64,000 nucleotides of DNA from Candidatus Kapaibacterium sp. Lineage in GTDB: Bacteria; Bacteroidota; Ignavibacteria; Kapaibacteriales; UBA2268. Shown here one piece after another: positions 8,454-17,275 of this stretch. The stretch covers positions 1,463,950-1,527,949 of the forward strand of contig CP058732.1 in the NCBI GenBank assembly GCA_013414795.1, read 5' to 3'. The position numbers and the translations under genes were made by a program. Within the stretch, counting starts at the first letter, position 1; each line of letters begins with the position of its first letter. The notes beneath the pieces were generated by a model, which saw nothing but the letters and a program-made list of their open reading frames with translations, was not told the origin of the DNA and searched no databases.

Positions 8454-9969
8454 ATGAAAAGTATTTTTAGTATGTTTAAAGTCATAACCTTCTTGGAATT
8501 ATATGCTTATTCTTAATCCTTTTCTGAAATCAAAATTTTTGGAAATTGGGCTGATGCTGTTGTAATTGTTAGAGGAAATTATGGAGAATTGGGCAGTGGA
8601 ATTATTTATTAATGAAAACGGAGATATAGAAACAAATCTTCGTTCAATACAAGTTTACTTCGGTTTCATTTTCAAAGAATCTAATACTGTACAACTCAGA
8701 AATGGTGATGTTTTATTTGCTAAGGACATTGTTGTAACAAAAAGTTGGGTTAGTTTTGACTTGAAAGTTATTAGAACAAAACAAAAATCTCCAAAGTTTT
8801 TACCCTTTAAAGATAGAGATGAAGAGGTGAGTGAAGATGTTGTTTCAATTGGTCACCCATACCGTAACTTTTGGTGTCATACGAAAAGAATTGTCTCGAA
8901 TGTTTATCTTCAAGGGGTTTCCTTTTTAAGAGACTATTATTTTTGCTTCTTGCAACAAGATGTTCCAACGGATGTGGGAAACAGAGGGAATCCTCTAATT
9001 AATTCAAAAGGTCAAGTTGTAGGGATCCTAACTGGTTATAAAACAATGCCTGGAAAATTAGGGATTAAAATCCAAGAAACTGGTAAAATTGTATTTAAAG
9101 GTTCTAAGGCAAAACGGTTTTTAAAGGGGGATGGGATATTGCATTCATTTAAACCAATAATTAATGAGGAAGTATCGGTAATTGAAAATCAAATTTATGA
9201 GTTACGTCAGGCAAGGGAAATAAATTTAGAGTGGAAAAAACAATTTCAAAGAGAAAAAGAGGAATTTCAAGATCAGAGAAAACAATTTGAATTTGAAAAA
9301 TTAAGATTTTTCAAAGAAAAAGTTTTGTTTGAGGCAAAGGTAACAGAAGCCCAAAATTTGCTTAAACAAACCAAACAAATTACGGGTAATAAAGAAAAAA
9401 TTCAAAATGAATGGAAAAAAATCTTTGTAACAAAGGCAGACCTTGAAAATCAAAAAAATTGGATTGTTGAAAAAATATGGATTGTTAATAGGAAACTTCC
9501 AAAAAGATTTTTTTTTGAATTAAAATTCGAACCAGTTTACCTGAATAATTCGGAAAACAAATTTCAATTTATGGGTTGGGATGTTGGATGCTCTCTAGTC
9601 TATAAATTTGGTTTTGAACGTAATTTGAATGGATCTGTTGTTGCAATTGATCGAATTGGATTAACCGTTTCTTTTAGTAGGTATTTAACTTTTCCTGTTA
9701 AGGCTAAAACACCAAAATATTATTCTAAATTAGGACTTGCTATCGAATTTAGCAACCTTTTTCATTTCTCATTTGGTAAATTTTTCGAGCTTCATCCATT
9801 TGTTAGTAATAACAAAAATATGTATTTAATTAAAATCCAATGGAATTGGACTAAAGCGCCATTTATTTCTGGTTTATCTTTTCCTTACTTTCCTAACTTT
9901 GATTTGAAGAAAAAGTCCATCAGAATTGCTTTGCATTTACTATACAATATTTCTTTTTTAATGTTCTGA
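8454..9969 (+). pseudogene. Decayed HtrA/S1C-type protease with coiled coil and beta-rich C-terminus
   Basis: An ATG at 8454 starts a signal-peptide-like stretch (MKSIFSMFKVITFL...), interrupted by TAA at 8514. The same frame continues as SEIKIFGNWADAVVIVRGNY and GELGSGII up to 8606. There one extra base in ATTATTTATT shifts the protein into the frame of 8581-9969, which goes on FINENGDIETN. Together these give the S1C start 'GSGfiIneNGdIvTN'. The usual TNxH histidine is Arg (NLRSIQ) and the GNSGGP serine motif is GNRGNP, so only the Asp (SFDLKVI) of the triad survives. A coiled coil (about 9175-9450) and a beta-rich segment follow. The frame 8581-9969 (462 residues) has an AGAGGAAA site before its ATG and might still be expressed as a fragment without a signal peptide. 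Confidence 0.7.
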
Positions 9970-9984
9970 TTTATGGGAGGATTT

Positions 9985-10380
9985 ATGAAAAAAAAAGTTA
10001 TATTTCTAATAATAATTTATTTAGCTATTACTCCTTTCGCCTTAGATTGTAAACCTAAAAAAAGAAAAATTGAAACCTATGAAATTACACATACCTACAC
10101 CAAATGGTGGTACTGTTTTGACGGGTATAAATATGATGAGAATTGCATTGAGCGAATGAGTCTGACGTTTGAAAACGGATCTCAATTCCAAACCTCTGGG
10201 TTGTCATTCTGGGTAGAAATTAGAGACTTTGACGACAATGTGTTGTATAGGCGGAAACATACAGCATCGTTGCAATTAGATCCTGGTGAGGTTGGTTCCA
10301 CCGAAGAATTTTATCTATACGAAAAGGTTTGGTGGTACGACCCAAACAAGATTTATATAACTATTGAATCTGTATGGTAA
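9985..10380 (+). CDS. Small exported protein of unknown function
   Basis: This is a 131-residue protein with an N-terminal signal sequence (MKKKVIFLIIIYLAITPFA). The Cys after LD is not in a good lipobox, so I call it secreted or periplasmic. I chose the ATG at 9985 because GGGAGG lies seven bases before it, rather than the in-frame ATG at 9973. The mature part is rich in aromatic residues (KWWYCFDGYKYDENC, EKVWWYDPNK) with two Cys that could pair, and looks like a single beta-sandwich domain. It sits between the decayed protease and the VWA-OmpA lipoprotein with short gaps, probably in one transcription unit. I do not recognise the family. Confidence 0.7.
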   Translation: MKKKVIFLIIIYLAITPFALDCKPKKRKIETYEITHTYTKWWYCFDGYKYDENCIERMSLTFENGSQFQTSGLSFWVEIRDFDDNVLYRRKHTASLQLDPGEVGSTEEFYLYEKVWWYDPNKIYITIESVW

Positions 10381-10429
10381 TTTTTTTATACTTTAGTTGT
10401 TTTATGTTTCACAATTTAAAGGTCATATT

Positions 10430-12073
10430 ATGAATAAGAATTGGATCTTTGTGTTTTTCTCTTTCTTATTTTTCTTAAGGTGTGCATCTGTAAAACCACC
10501 TGTTGTTTTAGACTTTTCAGCCTCGCAAACACAAGTTACACCAGGGACTAGCGTTGAAATTAAATGGGATGTAGAAAATTGCAATACTGTCGATATCAAA
10601 GGTATTGGCACAAATTTACAACCGCGAGGAAGTCAAACAGTTGTTTTAAATCAAACACAAACGTTTGTCCTTACAGCAAGAAATAGGGATCAGTTGATTT
10701 CGAAAGAACTTATAGTTGTTGTAAAAAAGCAAGAAATTAAAGATGAACCGAAAAAGTCAAATCCAGTTGTTGAAAAGCCGAATACTGAGCCTTCCAACTA
10801 CCTCAAAGGGCTAATAAACATTGAATCAGTCAAACCATCTAACGAACTTTATCTTAATATTAATTTGGTTGATGCTCATAATTTCCCGAAGGAGGTAGTT
10901 TTGTATTGCACTGTGAGAGATCAATATGGAAATCAAATTGCCAATCTTGCTCCACCCTACAATTACAATTACCTTGACAATTGGAAAAAGCTTGCAGAAG
11001 AAGTTGCAGGAAAAGATTACTATATCGAAAATTTTAGTGTTCAAGAGGTTCGCGAAGACGTTGCTCCTCCATATTCCGTAAGCTTTGTTCTTGATTATAG
11101 TGGTTCAATGTTTTCCGAGATTAATTTACTTGAAAATGCATTGAAAGTTGGTTTGACATTTTTGAGAAAGGGAAAAGATGAATTCAGTATTGTTCAATTT
11201 GACCATAGGATATTTAACTCGGTTCCTCTGACAGAAAATGTTCTATCAGTAAGCAATATAATTCCTTTTTTACAGCTTGGAGGAGCCACAGCATTTTACG
11301 ATGCTTCACTTTTTGGATTCTCAACAATTTCGAATTCTTCAAGAGAAAAGATTGCAATTCTGTTTACAGATGGGGGTGACAATGCCTCTATTAATTACGC
11401 TTTCGATGTGATTCAAAGAGCACGTGAACAAAATGTTAAAATATTTGTTATTGGGTTTAATAGACCGTTTGGTGGAATTCTTCAACCAATTCTAAGTATG
11501 ATAGCACTACAGACGGGTGGAAAGGCTTATTTCCCTTCCAGCATTTTTGAATTACCAGATATTTTTGCAGAAATTTTTAGGATGCTTAATGTTTACTATA
11601 TCATTACTTTCAAGGCGAATAAAGAAATTGGTAATGTGAGAAATGTCAAATTATGGTTTGAGAATCCTATTAATAAAAAAGAAATTGTTGCCCAAGGTAC
11701 CTATTATGTTAAACCGGAGAGGTTAGACGAACCACAAAAATCATTAATAGTTGCACTTTTTGAGAATAATAAATCTACCTTGAGAGAAGAGGATTTTGAG
11801 CTTTTGAGTAGAATTGCAAAATTTTTGAAAGAGAATCCAAACAAAAAAATCAAAATCATTGGTCACACCGACACAAAAGGGTCAGATTCGTATAATCAAA
11901 GATTATCAGCTCAAAGAGCGAGAGCTGTTGCTAAAAAATTAATCGATCTAGGTGTTTCAAAAAAACAAATTATTGAAATTATTGGTATGGGTGAGAAATT
12001 TCCAATTTATCCGCAAGAAACTGAAGAATATCAATTCCAAGAAAATCGCAGAGTGGAAATTGTATTTCAGTAA
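10430..12073 (+). CDS. Lipoprotein with von Willebrand A and OmpA-like domains
   Basis: This is a 547-residue protein. A signal peptide ends in FFLRC, a plausible lipobox, so it should be anchored in a membrane. Residues about 25-95 form an Ig-like domain (PGTSVEIKWDVENCNTV). A VWA domain follows at about 200-390, with the metal-ion-dependent adhesion motif DYSGSM and FTDGGDN. The C-terminal 110 residues are an OmpA-family peptidoglycan-binding domain (IIGHTDTKGSDSYNQRLSAQ, ENRRVEIVF). I prefer the ATG at 10430, which starts the signal peptide, to the upstream in-frame start at 10397. The protein probably links the outer membrane to peptidoglycan and exposes a ligand-binding VWA module. A GC-rich hairpin follows the gene. 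Confidence 0.88.
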   Translation: MNKNWIFVFFSFLFFLRCASVKPPVVLDFSASQTQVTPGTSVEIKWDVENCNTVDIKGIGTNLQPRGSQTVVLNQTQTFVLTARNRDQLISKELIVVVKKQEIKDEPKKSNPVVEKPNTEPSNYLKGLINIESVKPSNELYLNINLVDAHNFPKEVVLYCTVRDQYGNQIANLAPPYNYNYLDNWKKLAEEVAGKDYYIENFSVQEVREDVAPPYSVSFVLDYSGSMFSEINLLENALKVGLTFLRKGKDEFSIVQFDHRIFNSVPLTENVLSVSNIIPFLQLGGATAFYDASLFGFSTISNSSREKIAILFTDGGDNASINYAFDVIQRAREQNVKIFVIGFNRPFGGILQPILSMIALQTGGKAYFPSSIFELPDIFAEIFRMLNVYYIITFKANKEIGNVRNVKLWFENPINKKEIVAQGTYYVKPERLDEPQKSLIVALFENNKSTLREEDFELLSRIAKFLKENPNKKIKIIGHTDTKGSDSYNQRLSAQRARAVAKKLIDLGVSKKQIIEIIGMGEKFPIYPQETEEYQFQENRRVEIVFQ

Positions 12074-12647
12074 TTTTTTTAATTAATTAATTTCTTATTA
12101 AAATTCAAGTTTATCTTCAACTATTTAGCAAGGGGCGTTTGCCCCTTGCGTTATGTATTATGTGTCTAAATTATATTAAGTTTTTATTACCTCTATTACA
12201 AGAAATATTTTTGAGGTCAAGGTTGAAAAATTTTTGATTTCATTTGGATATATTTGTTTTAAAAAGGCTAAAAAGGTATTCTTTTATTTACCTTAGAAAT
12301 TCCCTAAATCAGTAGTTTTTTGTTCATAGCAATGAATAAAGTTCAGTTAATATAAAAATTTAAAAAGGTTTTAAAGCCTCTAAAGTAAAAAGGAAAAAAG
12401 TCGAATCAAGAGATGATGTTCGTAATTTATTAATTGGGTAAATTTAGGTTCCTTAAAATTGTAGTAATTAACGAAAATTTACATAATCTATTCTTGAGCT
12501 TTCTAATATTTACTATGCTTAATCAAAAATTAACATTTTCGATTTCTCAATAGAAGTAATATGTAAAAATTTTATGTAATTTGTATGTTAGTTATTCTCT
12601 TATTGTTTAAAAGTTATTGAAAGTAAAGGACTTGCAAAATAAAGTTG
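12074..12647. other. Gene-free AT-rich spacer
   Basis: Apart from the hairpin at 12128-12149, I see nothing coding or structured in this stretch. It separates the convergent VWA-OmpA gene and the tmRNA gene, so no promoter for either is expected here. Confidence 0.5.
12128..12149 (+). terminator. GC-rich hairpin after the VWA-OmpA gene
   Basis: A perfect 9-base stem GCAAGGGGC/GCCCCTTGC with a GTTT loop lies 55 bases after the stop codon. The T-run is poor, so it may be an imperfect terminator or an mRNA 3'-end stabiliser. Confidence 0.55.
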
Positions 12648-13008
12648 TGGAGATGGCGGGAGTCGAACCCGCGTCCGGAGCGTTTCAACCGCAGTGCCTA
12701 CATACTTAGTCGTTCTTTGGTTTTTCGCCTTTACGCGAACCGAACGACAGGTTTCGTAAAGGCTATCGGTTGTTTTTGTCGCAAATGGACCAACCGAAAA
12801 ATCCATTTGCCAGCCTATCTAATTGCGACACCTTTCTGGAAACCGATAGGCAAATTTCCAGAAAGATGGGCTACCTTTTTTAATTAGGCAGCCAAAGCGT
12901 AATTGCTTTCGGCATTTTTGGTTTGCCGTTTGGATTTACGTGCTGCCACGGCAAAGCACGGTATGCCACTGCCAGTCTCCTTCGCCCCGTCGAAGCCATT
13001 TCATCCCC
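12648..13008 (-). ncRNA. ssrA: Transfer-messenger RNA (tmRNA)
   Basis: Read on the minus strand, the RNA starts GGGGATGAAATGGCTTCGACGGGG and ends with the T-arm GGTTCGACTCCCGCC and CATCTCCA, whose 7-base acceptor strand pairs with the 5' GGGGATG. It is about 361 nt long, normal for a one-piece tmRNA. The CCA end is not encoded (CAA follows the discriminator A). The tag reading frame ends ...N-A-E-S-N-Y-A-L-A-A followed by TAA (stop at 12884-12886), a typical proteolysis tag recognised by ClpXP. I cannot fix the resume codon by eye. It rescues stalled ribosomes together with SmpB, which is not in the window. Confidence 0.96.
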
Positions 13009-13079
13009 TCAAAGAACTACCAAAATTCTATACGATTTTTCTATTGCATTATTGTTAATTTTGTTTTTTATTTGAAACT

Positions 13080-14873
13080 ATGGCAGAGTTAAAATTTAAA
13101 TACAGACTTTTTGTATATATCGTTGGATTTTTCTCCATTGTTTTCGTTCTTCGGCTTGCATATCTCCAAGTCCTAAAAGGAAGTATCTACAAAATAAAAT
13201 CTGAAACCCAGGCAATAAAGGCCCAAATTGTTTATCCCTTTCGCGGAAATCTTTACGATAGGGACGGAAATCTTCTTGTGTATAATGCACCCTCTTTTAG
13301 TCTGCAAATTTCGACTGAAAATTTTCGATTGGACCGTGCACCTCTCCTTGGAAAAATTTTAGGTATGGATAGCATCGGAGTCTACGATTTAATTTTTCAA
13401 AATATTTTGAATTATCGTTTTGGCGATGTAAAAGTATTGCGAGACCTTGACTACGAAACTGTTCAAAAGATTGAAGAGTATTCCGATTTGCTACCGGGAG
13501 TTGAAATCGTTGTGGAATCGAAAAGGATGTACAATCTGAAAGCAAGAATGTCTCACATAATTGGCTACATCCAAGAGATTTCTGCCGAAGAGTTGAAGAC
13601 CGAAACTTACTATAATTTGGGGGATTATGTCGGTCGAGCAGGTTTAGAAAAATATTACGAAATGGAACTTCGTGGATTGAAAGGTAAAAGATTTGTTGGG
13701 GTTTATGGCTCTGGATTAAAAACAGAAAAATTCAACGAAGGAAGAGCCGACGTTCCAGTTAAAAATGGAGACGATTTGATATTATCTATTGATTTAAAAT
13801 TGCAATCCAAAGCTGAAGAATTGTTGGAAGGTAGGCGAGGGGCAATTGTTGCAATAGATCCAAATAATGGAGAGGTGCTTGCTTTGGTTAGTAAGCCAGA
13901 TTATGATGTTTCAGTTCTGAGTGGCAAAAATTTTCAAGAAAATTATAGGCAATTGGTTAATGATAAAAATAAACCGCTAATCAATCGAGCAATACAATCG
14001 AGATATCCACCAGGTTCTACTTGGAAGCCGTTAATGGCAATTGCTGGACTTGAAGAAGGTGTTATCGATGAAAGAACAACATTTTTCTGTGGCGGTCAAT
14101 TGATGTTTGGGGATAGGGCTTTCGGGTGCCACGGAGCACACGGCAATGTAAATGTGACCCGAGCAATTCAGGCTTCCTGTAATGTTTTCTTCTACCAACT
14201 TGCCTTGAAATTACAGTTAGAGAGAATTTCGAAATGGGGTTTAAATTTTGGATTTGGTAATAAAACTGGAATCGATTTACCGTTTGAAAACACTGGTGTA
14301 TTTCCAACTTTGGAGTACATAAAGAAAAAGTTCGGGAGTTTGGATCGAACTCCAAAAGGTCTTTTGTTGAACTATGGAATTGGGCAAGGAGAAATTTCGG
14401 TTACTCCAATGCAAATGGCAGTTTATGTTTCTGCAATTGCAAATGGAGGTACAATATACACTCCTCATTTGGTCCGTGCTATTAAAAATAGTCTTTCCAA
14501 TCAAACAACCCTGGTTAATGTTAATAGTAGGCAATTGCAAATTTCTCCGAAGAATCTTGAAATAGTAAAAAAAGGTATGTTTGATGTGGTCAATACGCCT
14601 GGAGGCACTGCGTTTGGAATTAAGATTCCAGGCTTAGACGTATGCGGTAAAACTGGAACCGCACAAGCGCCCCAACCTGGTCAAATGGATCATTCTTGGT
14701 TTATTTGTTTTGCACCCAAAGACAACCCCAAAATTTCATTAGTTGTTATAGTTGAAAATGCTGGGTTTGGTGCTGCTGTCGCTGCTCCAATTGCAAGGGA
14801 ACTTTTGAAAGAGTTCTTCAACATTAAAGAAACAGTAGTTCAAGTTGACTCTTTAAAAATTCTACCAGATTAA
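13080..14873 (+). CDS. mrdA: Penicillin-binding protein 2 (peptidoglycan transpeptidase)
   Basis: This is a class B penicillin-binding protein of 597 residues. It has one N-terminal membrane helix (about 8-28), the PBP dimerisation domain with RGNLYDRDGNLL near 60 and YAE-like GLEKYYE near 195, and a transpeptidase domain. The catalytic motifs are visible: SxxK as GSTWKP (about 313), SxN as SCN (about 364) and KTG as CGKTGTAQ (about 522). The family crosslinks peptidoglycan in the cell-elongation complex with RodA and MreBCD, none of which lies nearby. The next gene follows after 65 bases with its own GGAGG site. Confidence 0.96.
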   Translation: MAELKFKYRLFVYIVGFFSIVFVLRLAYLQVLKGSIYKIKSETQAIKAQIVYPFRGNLYDRDGNLLVYNAPSFSLQISTENFRLDRAPLLGKILGMDSIGVYDLIFQNILNYRFGDVKVLRDLDYETVQKIEEYSDLLPGVEIVVESKRMYNLKARMSHIIGYIQEISAEELKTETYYNLGDYVGRAGLEKYYEMELRGLKGKRFVGVYGSGLKTEKFNEGRADVPVKNGDDLILSIDLKLQSKAEELLEGRRGAIVAIDPNNGEVLALVSKPDYDVSVLSGKNFQENYRQLVNDKNKPLINRAIQSRYPPGSTWKPLMAIAGLEEGVIDERTTFFCGGQLMFGDRAFGCHGAHGNVNVTRAIQASCNVFFYQLALKLQLERISKWGLNFGFGNKTGIDLPFENTGVFPTLEYIKKKFGSLDRTPKGLLLNYGIGQGEISVTPMQMAVYVSAIANGGTIYTPHLVRAIKNSLSNQTTLVNVNSRQLQISPKNLEIVKKGMFDVVNTPGGTAFGIKIPGLDVCGKTGTAQAPQPGQMDHSWFICFAPKDNPKISLVVIVENAGFGAAVAAPIARELLKEFFNIKETVVQVDSLKILPD

Positions 14874-14938
14874 CTGTAACTTTTTCCCTTTTTATGAATT
14901 ATTAGTTTTTGAATTATTTTTAAATTTTTGGAGGTTCT

Positions 14939-17197
14939 ATGAAGAAAGTTTTGTTTTCCATCTTCGTTTTTGTTTTTACTTTTTTAATGTTCTCTTGTAG
15001 TGAAAGCACTAACCAGACAACCGAGGAAAACTCGATTAGCGGTGTACTTGTGGACGAACAGGATATTCCAATACCAAATGCAATAATGTACTTGGTTAAA
15101 GTTTCGGATGGTAAAACAAAAACTCTTGTAAGCGAGGAGGTAGTTGCAGTCGATACAACTGACGAAGACGGAAATTTTGATTTTAAGAATCTTCCACAAA
15201 CCTTGGGTTCAATAAAGGTTCGAATAATTCACCAAGATTTCAAGATTTTCGAGGATTATCTACTTTCTCTTCTTGAAAAACAACACCGTAATAAGATGCG
15301 GGTTAAAATGTTCCACAATGATGACTGCTGTGGTAAAATTATTATCAGAACAATAGATCAAGATTCTGCTGTGGTTGGAAATGTCGAGGTGCGATTAAAT
15401 CGAGGGCGGGATATTATCAGAAAAATTAAAACCAACGACAATGGTTTGGCTGTGTTCGAAAATGTTTGTTCTGGTTCCTATTGGGTAAGGATTGCCAAGG
15501 AAGGCTACCAGGTAATTGAAAGAGAATTCAATCTTGGCAATTGCGATACATTAGAATTCACTTTTGTTTTGAACAGAAGGGAAGTTGATACTTGTTGCCG
15601 AGGAGTGATTGGTATTGAAGTGAAAAATCAAAATGGCGAAATTTTAAACGGTTCGATTGTGAAACTTCGTAAGAATGGTGAGTTGTTAACTACTCTAACT
15701 ATTAGAGAAAACCAACCTGTGTTTTTCCGTGAACTTTGCCCAGGAACTTATAGTCTTCTAATTCTGAGAGAGGGATACAAAGCGGTCGAGCGTAATGTTA
15801 CAATTGAATGCAACGACTCGACATTTGTTTCCGTCCAGATGGAAGTAGATACTTGTTGCAATAGTGTCTTGCGAGTTGTTGTGAAAAATGGTGATGGGCA
15901 ACCAATTCCCCAAGCAAAAGTAACTATTTGGAAGTCTGGAACAAAACTTGGCTACTATTTGACGAATGATGATGGGGTGGTTGTTTTCCGAGAACTTTGC
16001 AATGGGAAGTATGGATTTGATATTCAAAAAGAAGGATATAAGAGTATCGAATTCAACGTTGAAATTGGTTGCAACGAGGAGAAAGAAATTACAAAAGTAC
16101 TTCAAAGAGCAGAATCTGATTCGTGCTGTAATGGTGCTATTAAAATTGTTGTAAATAACGGGGAAGGGCAACCAATAAGCCAAGCCGAAGTAAATCTCTG
16201 GAAAGATAACCAAAAAATTGCCACATCATCAACCAATAATGATGGATTCGTTATTTTCAATAAACTTTGCCAAGGTAAATATGTCTTTGAAGTTAAGAAA
16301 GAGGGCTTCAAAGCAATAGAATTTGCAGTTGAATTAGGATGCAACGAAGAAAAGGTTGTTACAAAAGTTTTACAAAGAAATGAAACCGATAGTTGTTGCA
16401 AAGGTGTACTGATACTTAAAGTTAAAGACAGAACAACTGAAGAAAATGTGAATGGTGCAAGAGTTAAAATGTGGAAGAATGGTCAAGTGATTAAAGATGG
16501 GACGGTTTCCGAGGGAAGAGTCGTCTTTACCAATATTTGTCCTGGACAATATGGATTTTCAATTCTTAAGGATACATATAAATCACTTGAATTTTCACTA
16601 ACTTTCGAGTGCAACGATACATTGGAATTAACTAAGTTGCTCGAAAAAGAAAACCAGGATACTTGTTGTAAAGGTCGAGTTGTTTTATTCGTGAAAGATT
16701 CTTCCAATAATAATCCACTTTCTGGTGTTGAGGTAAGGTTGTATCAAGGTAGCCAGAAAAAAGCAGTTCAGACTACTAACGAAAATGGCAGGGTGGTTTT
16801 CGAAAACTTATGCAGAGGGAATTATCAAATTTCGATGACAAAGTCTGGCTATCAAGGTATGGAATTCAATTTTGAATTGGATTGTAACCAAACAAGAGAG
16901 TTCGAGAAATATTTGGTTAGAAAATCTGACACTTGTTGTACAGCACGTTTAAAATTAAGAATAGTCGATGATTCCACTGGTGCATATATACAAGGAGCAA
17001 GGGTTTTGGTTCGTTACAATGGCTCGAATATTGCGGATCCAGTTTCAAATGCTGAGGGATGGGCTGTTGCCGATGGATTATGTGCCCCACGAACATATTC
17101 GATTCGAGTTTCTGCTGAGGGTTATCAAGTGAGAGAGTTTACTATAACTTTCCAGGAATGTAATACAATTATGGAAACAGTCAGATTAAGAAGATAG
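14939..17197 (+). CDS. Lipoprotein with seven tandem Cys-patterned carboxypeptidase-regulatory-like repeats
   Basis: This is a 752-residue lipoprotein: the signal peptide ends FLMFSC with the acylated Cys near residue 20. A first CarboxypepD_reg-like domain (SGVLVDEQDIPIPNA) is followed by seven repeats. The repeats begin with a Cys-Cys pair encoded at 15326, 15593, 15854, 16124, 16394, 16664 and 16934, that is every 87-90 codons. Each repeat has the order D-[DST]-C-C, a beta stretch, a [LVI]-C-x-[GP] turn, EGY- or SGY-like residues and a C-N or C-D near the end, giving four conserved Cys per repeat. The fold is probably a string of transthyretin-like beta sandwiches held by disulfides. It follows PBP2 and ends at a strong terminator. 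The function is unknown; an adhesive or spacer role at the cell surface is my inference. Confidence 0.85.
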   Translation: MKKVLFSIFVFVFTFLMFSCSESTNQTTEENSISGVLVDEQDIPIPNAIMYLVKVSDGKTKTLVSEEVVAVDTTDEDGNFDFKNLPQTLGSIKVRIIHQDFKIFEDYLLSLLEKQHRNKMRVKMFHNDDCCGKIIIRTIDQDSAVVGNVEVRLNRGRDIIRKIKTNDNGLAVFENVCSGSYWVRIAKEGYQVIEREFNLGNCDTLEFTFVLNRREVDTCCRGVIGIEVKNQNGEILNGSIVKLRKNGELLTTLTIRENQPVFFRELCPGTYSLLILREGYKAVERNVTIECNDSTFVSVQMEVDTCCNSVLRVVVKNGDGQPIPQAKVTIWKSGTKLGYYLTNDDGVVVFRELCNGKYGFDIQKEGYKSIEFNVEIGCNEEKEITKVLQRAESDSCCNGAIKIVVNNGEGQPISQAEVNLWKDNQKIATSSTNNDGFVIFNKLCQGKYVFEVKKEGFKAIEFAVELGCNEEKVVTKVLQRNETDSCCKGVLILKVKDRTTEENVNGARVKMWKNGQVIKDGTVSEGRVVFTNICPGQYGFSILKDTYKSLEFSLTFECNDTLELTKLLEKENQDTCCKGRVVLFVKDSSNNNPLSGVEVRLYQGSQKKAVQTTNENGRVVFENLCRGNYQISMTKSGYQGMEFNFELDCNQTREFEKYLVRKSDTCCTARLKLRIVDDSTGAYIQGARVLVRYNGSNIADPVSNAEGWAVADGLCAPRTYSIRVSAEGYQVREFTITFQECNTIMETVRLRR

Positions 17198-17205
17198 AAA
17201 CTTTT

Positions 17206-17242
17206 AAAAAAAGTAAGGGAGTTTTTCTCCCTTACTTTTTTT
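17206..17242 (+). terminator. Intrinsic terminator after the Cys-repeat lipoprotein
   Basis: A perfect inverted repeat AAAAAAAGTAAGGGAG/CTCCCTTACTTTTTTT with a 5-T loop and a terminal T-run lies 8 bases after the stop codon. It is symmetric and could act in both directions. Confidence 0.9.
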
Positions 17243-17275
17243 ATTTTTGTTTTTCACAAATGATTAGTTTTTGCT

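Noticed and set aside
8055-8516. TTG-initiated frame of 153 codons
   Set aside because: The start is weak, the sequence looks like translated AT-rich spacer and only the last 20 codons fit a signal peptide that belongs to the decayed protease.
10391-10420. parS-like half site TGTTTCAC
   Set aside because: Only one half of the palindrome is present.
12645-12887. Open frames on both strands across the tmRNA
   Set aside because: The tmRNA ends and tag are clear and the frames are by-products of its GC-rich arms.
14939-17197. CRISPR-like periodicity of the 270-base repeats
   Set aside because: The periodicity comes from in-frame protein domain repeats; there are no short identical repeats with unique spacers.
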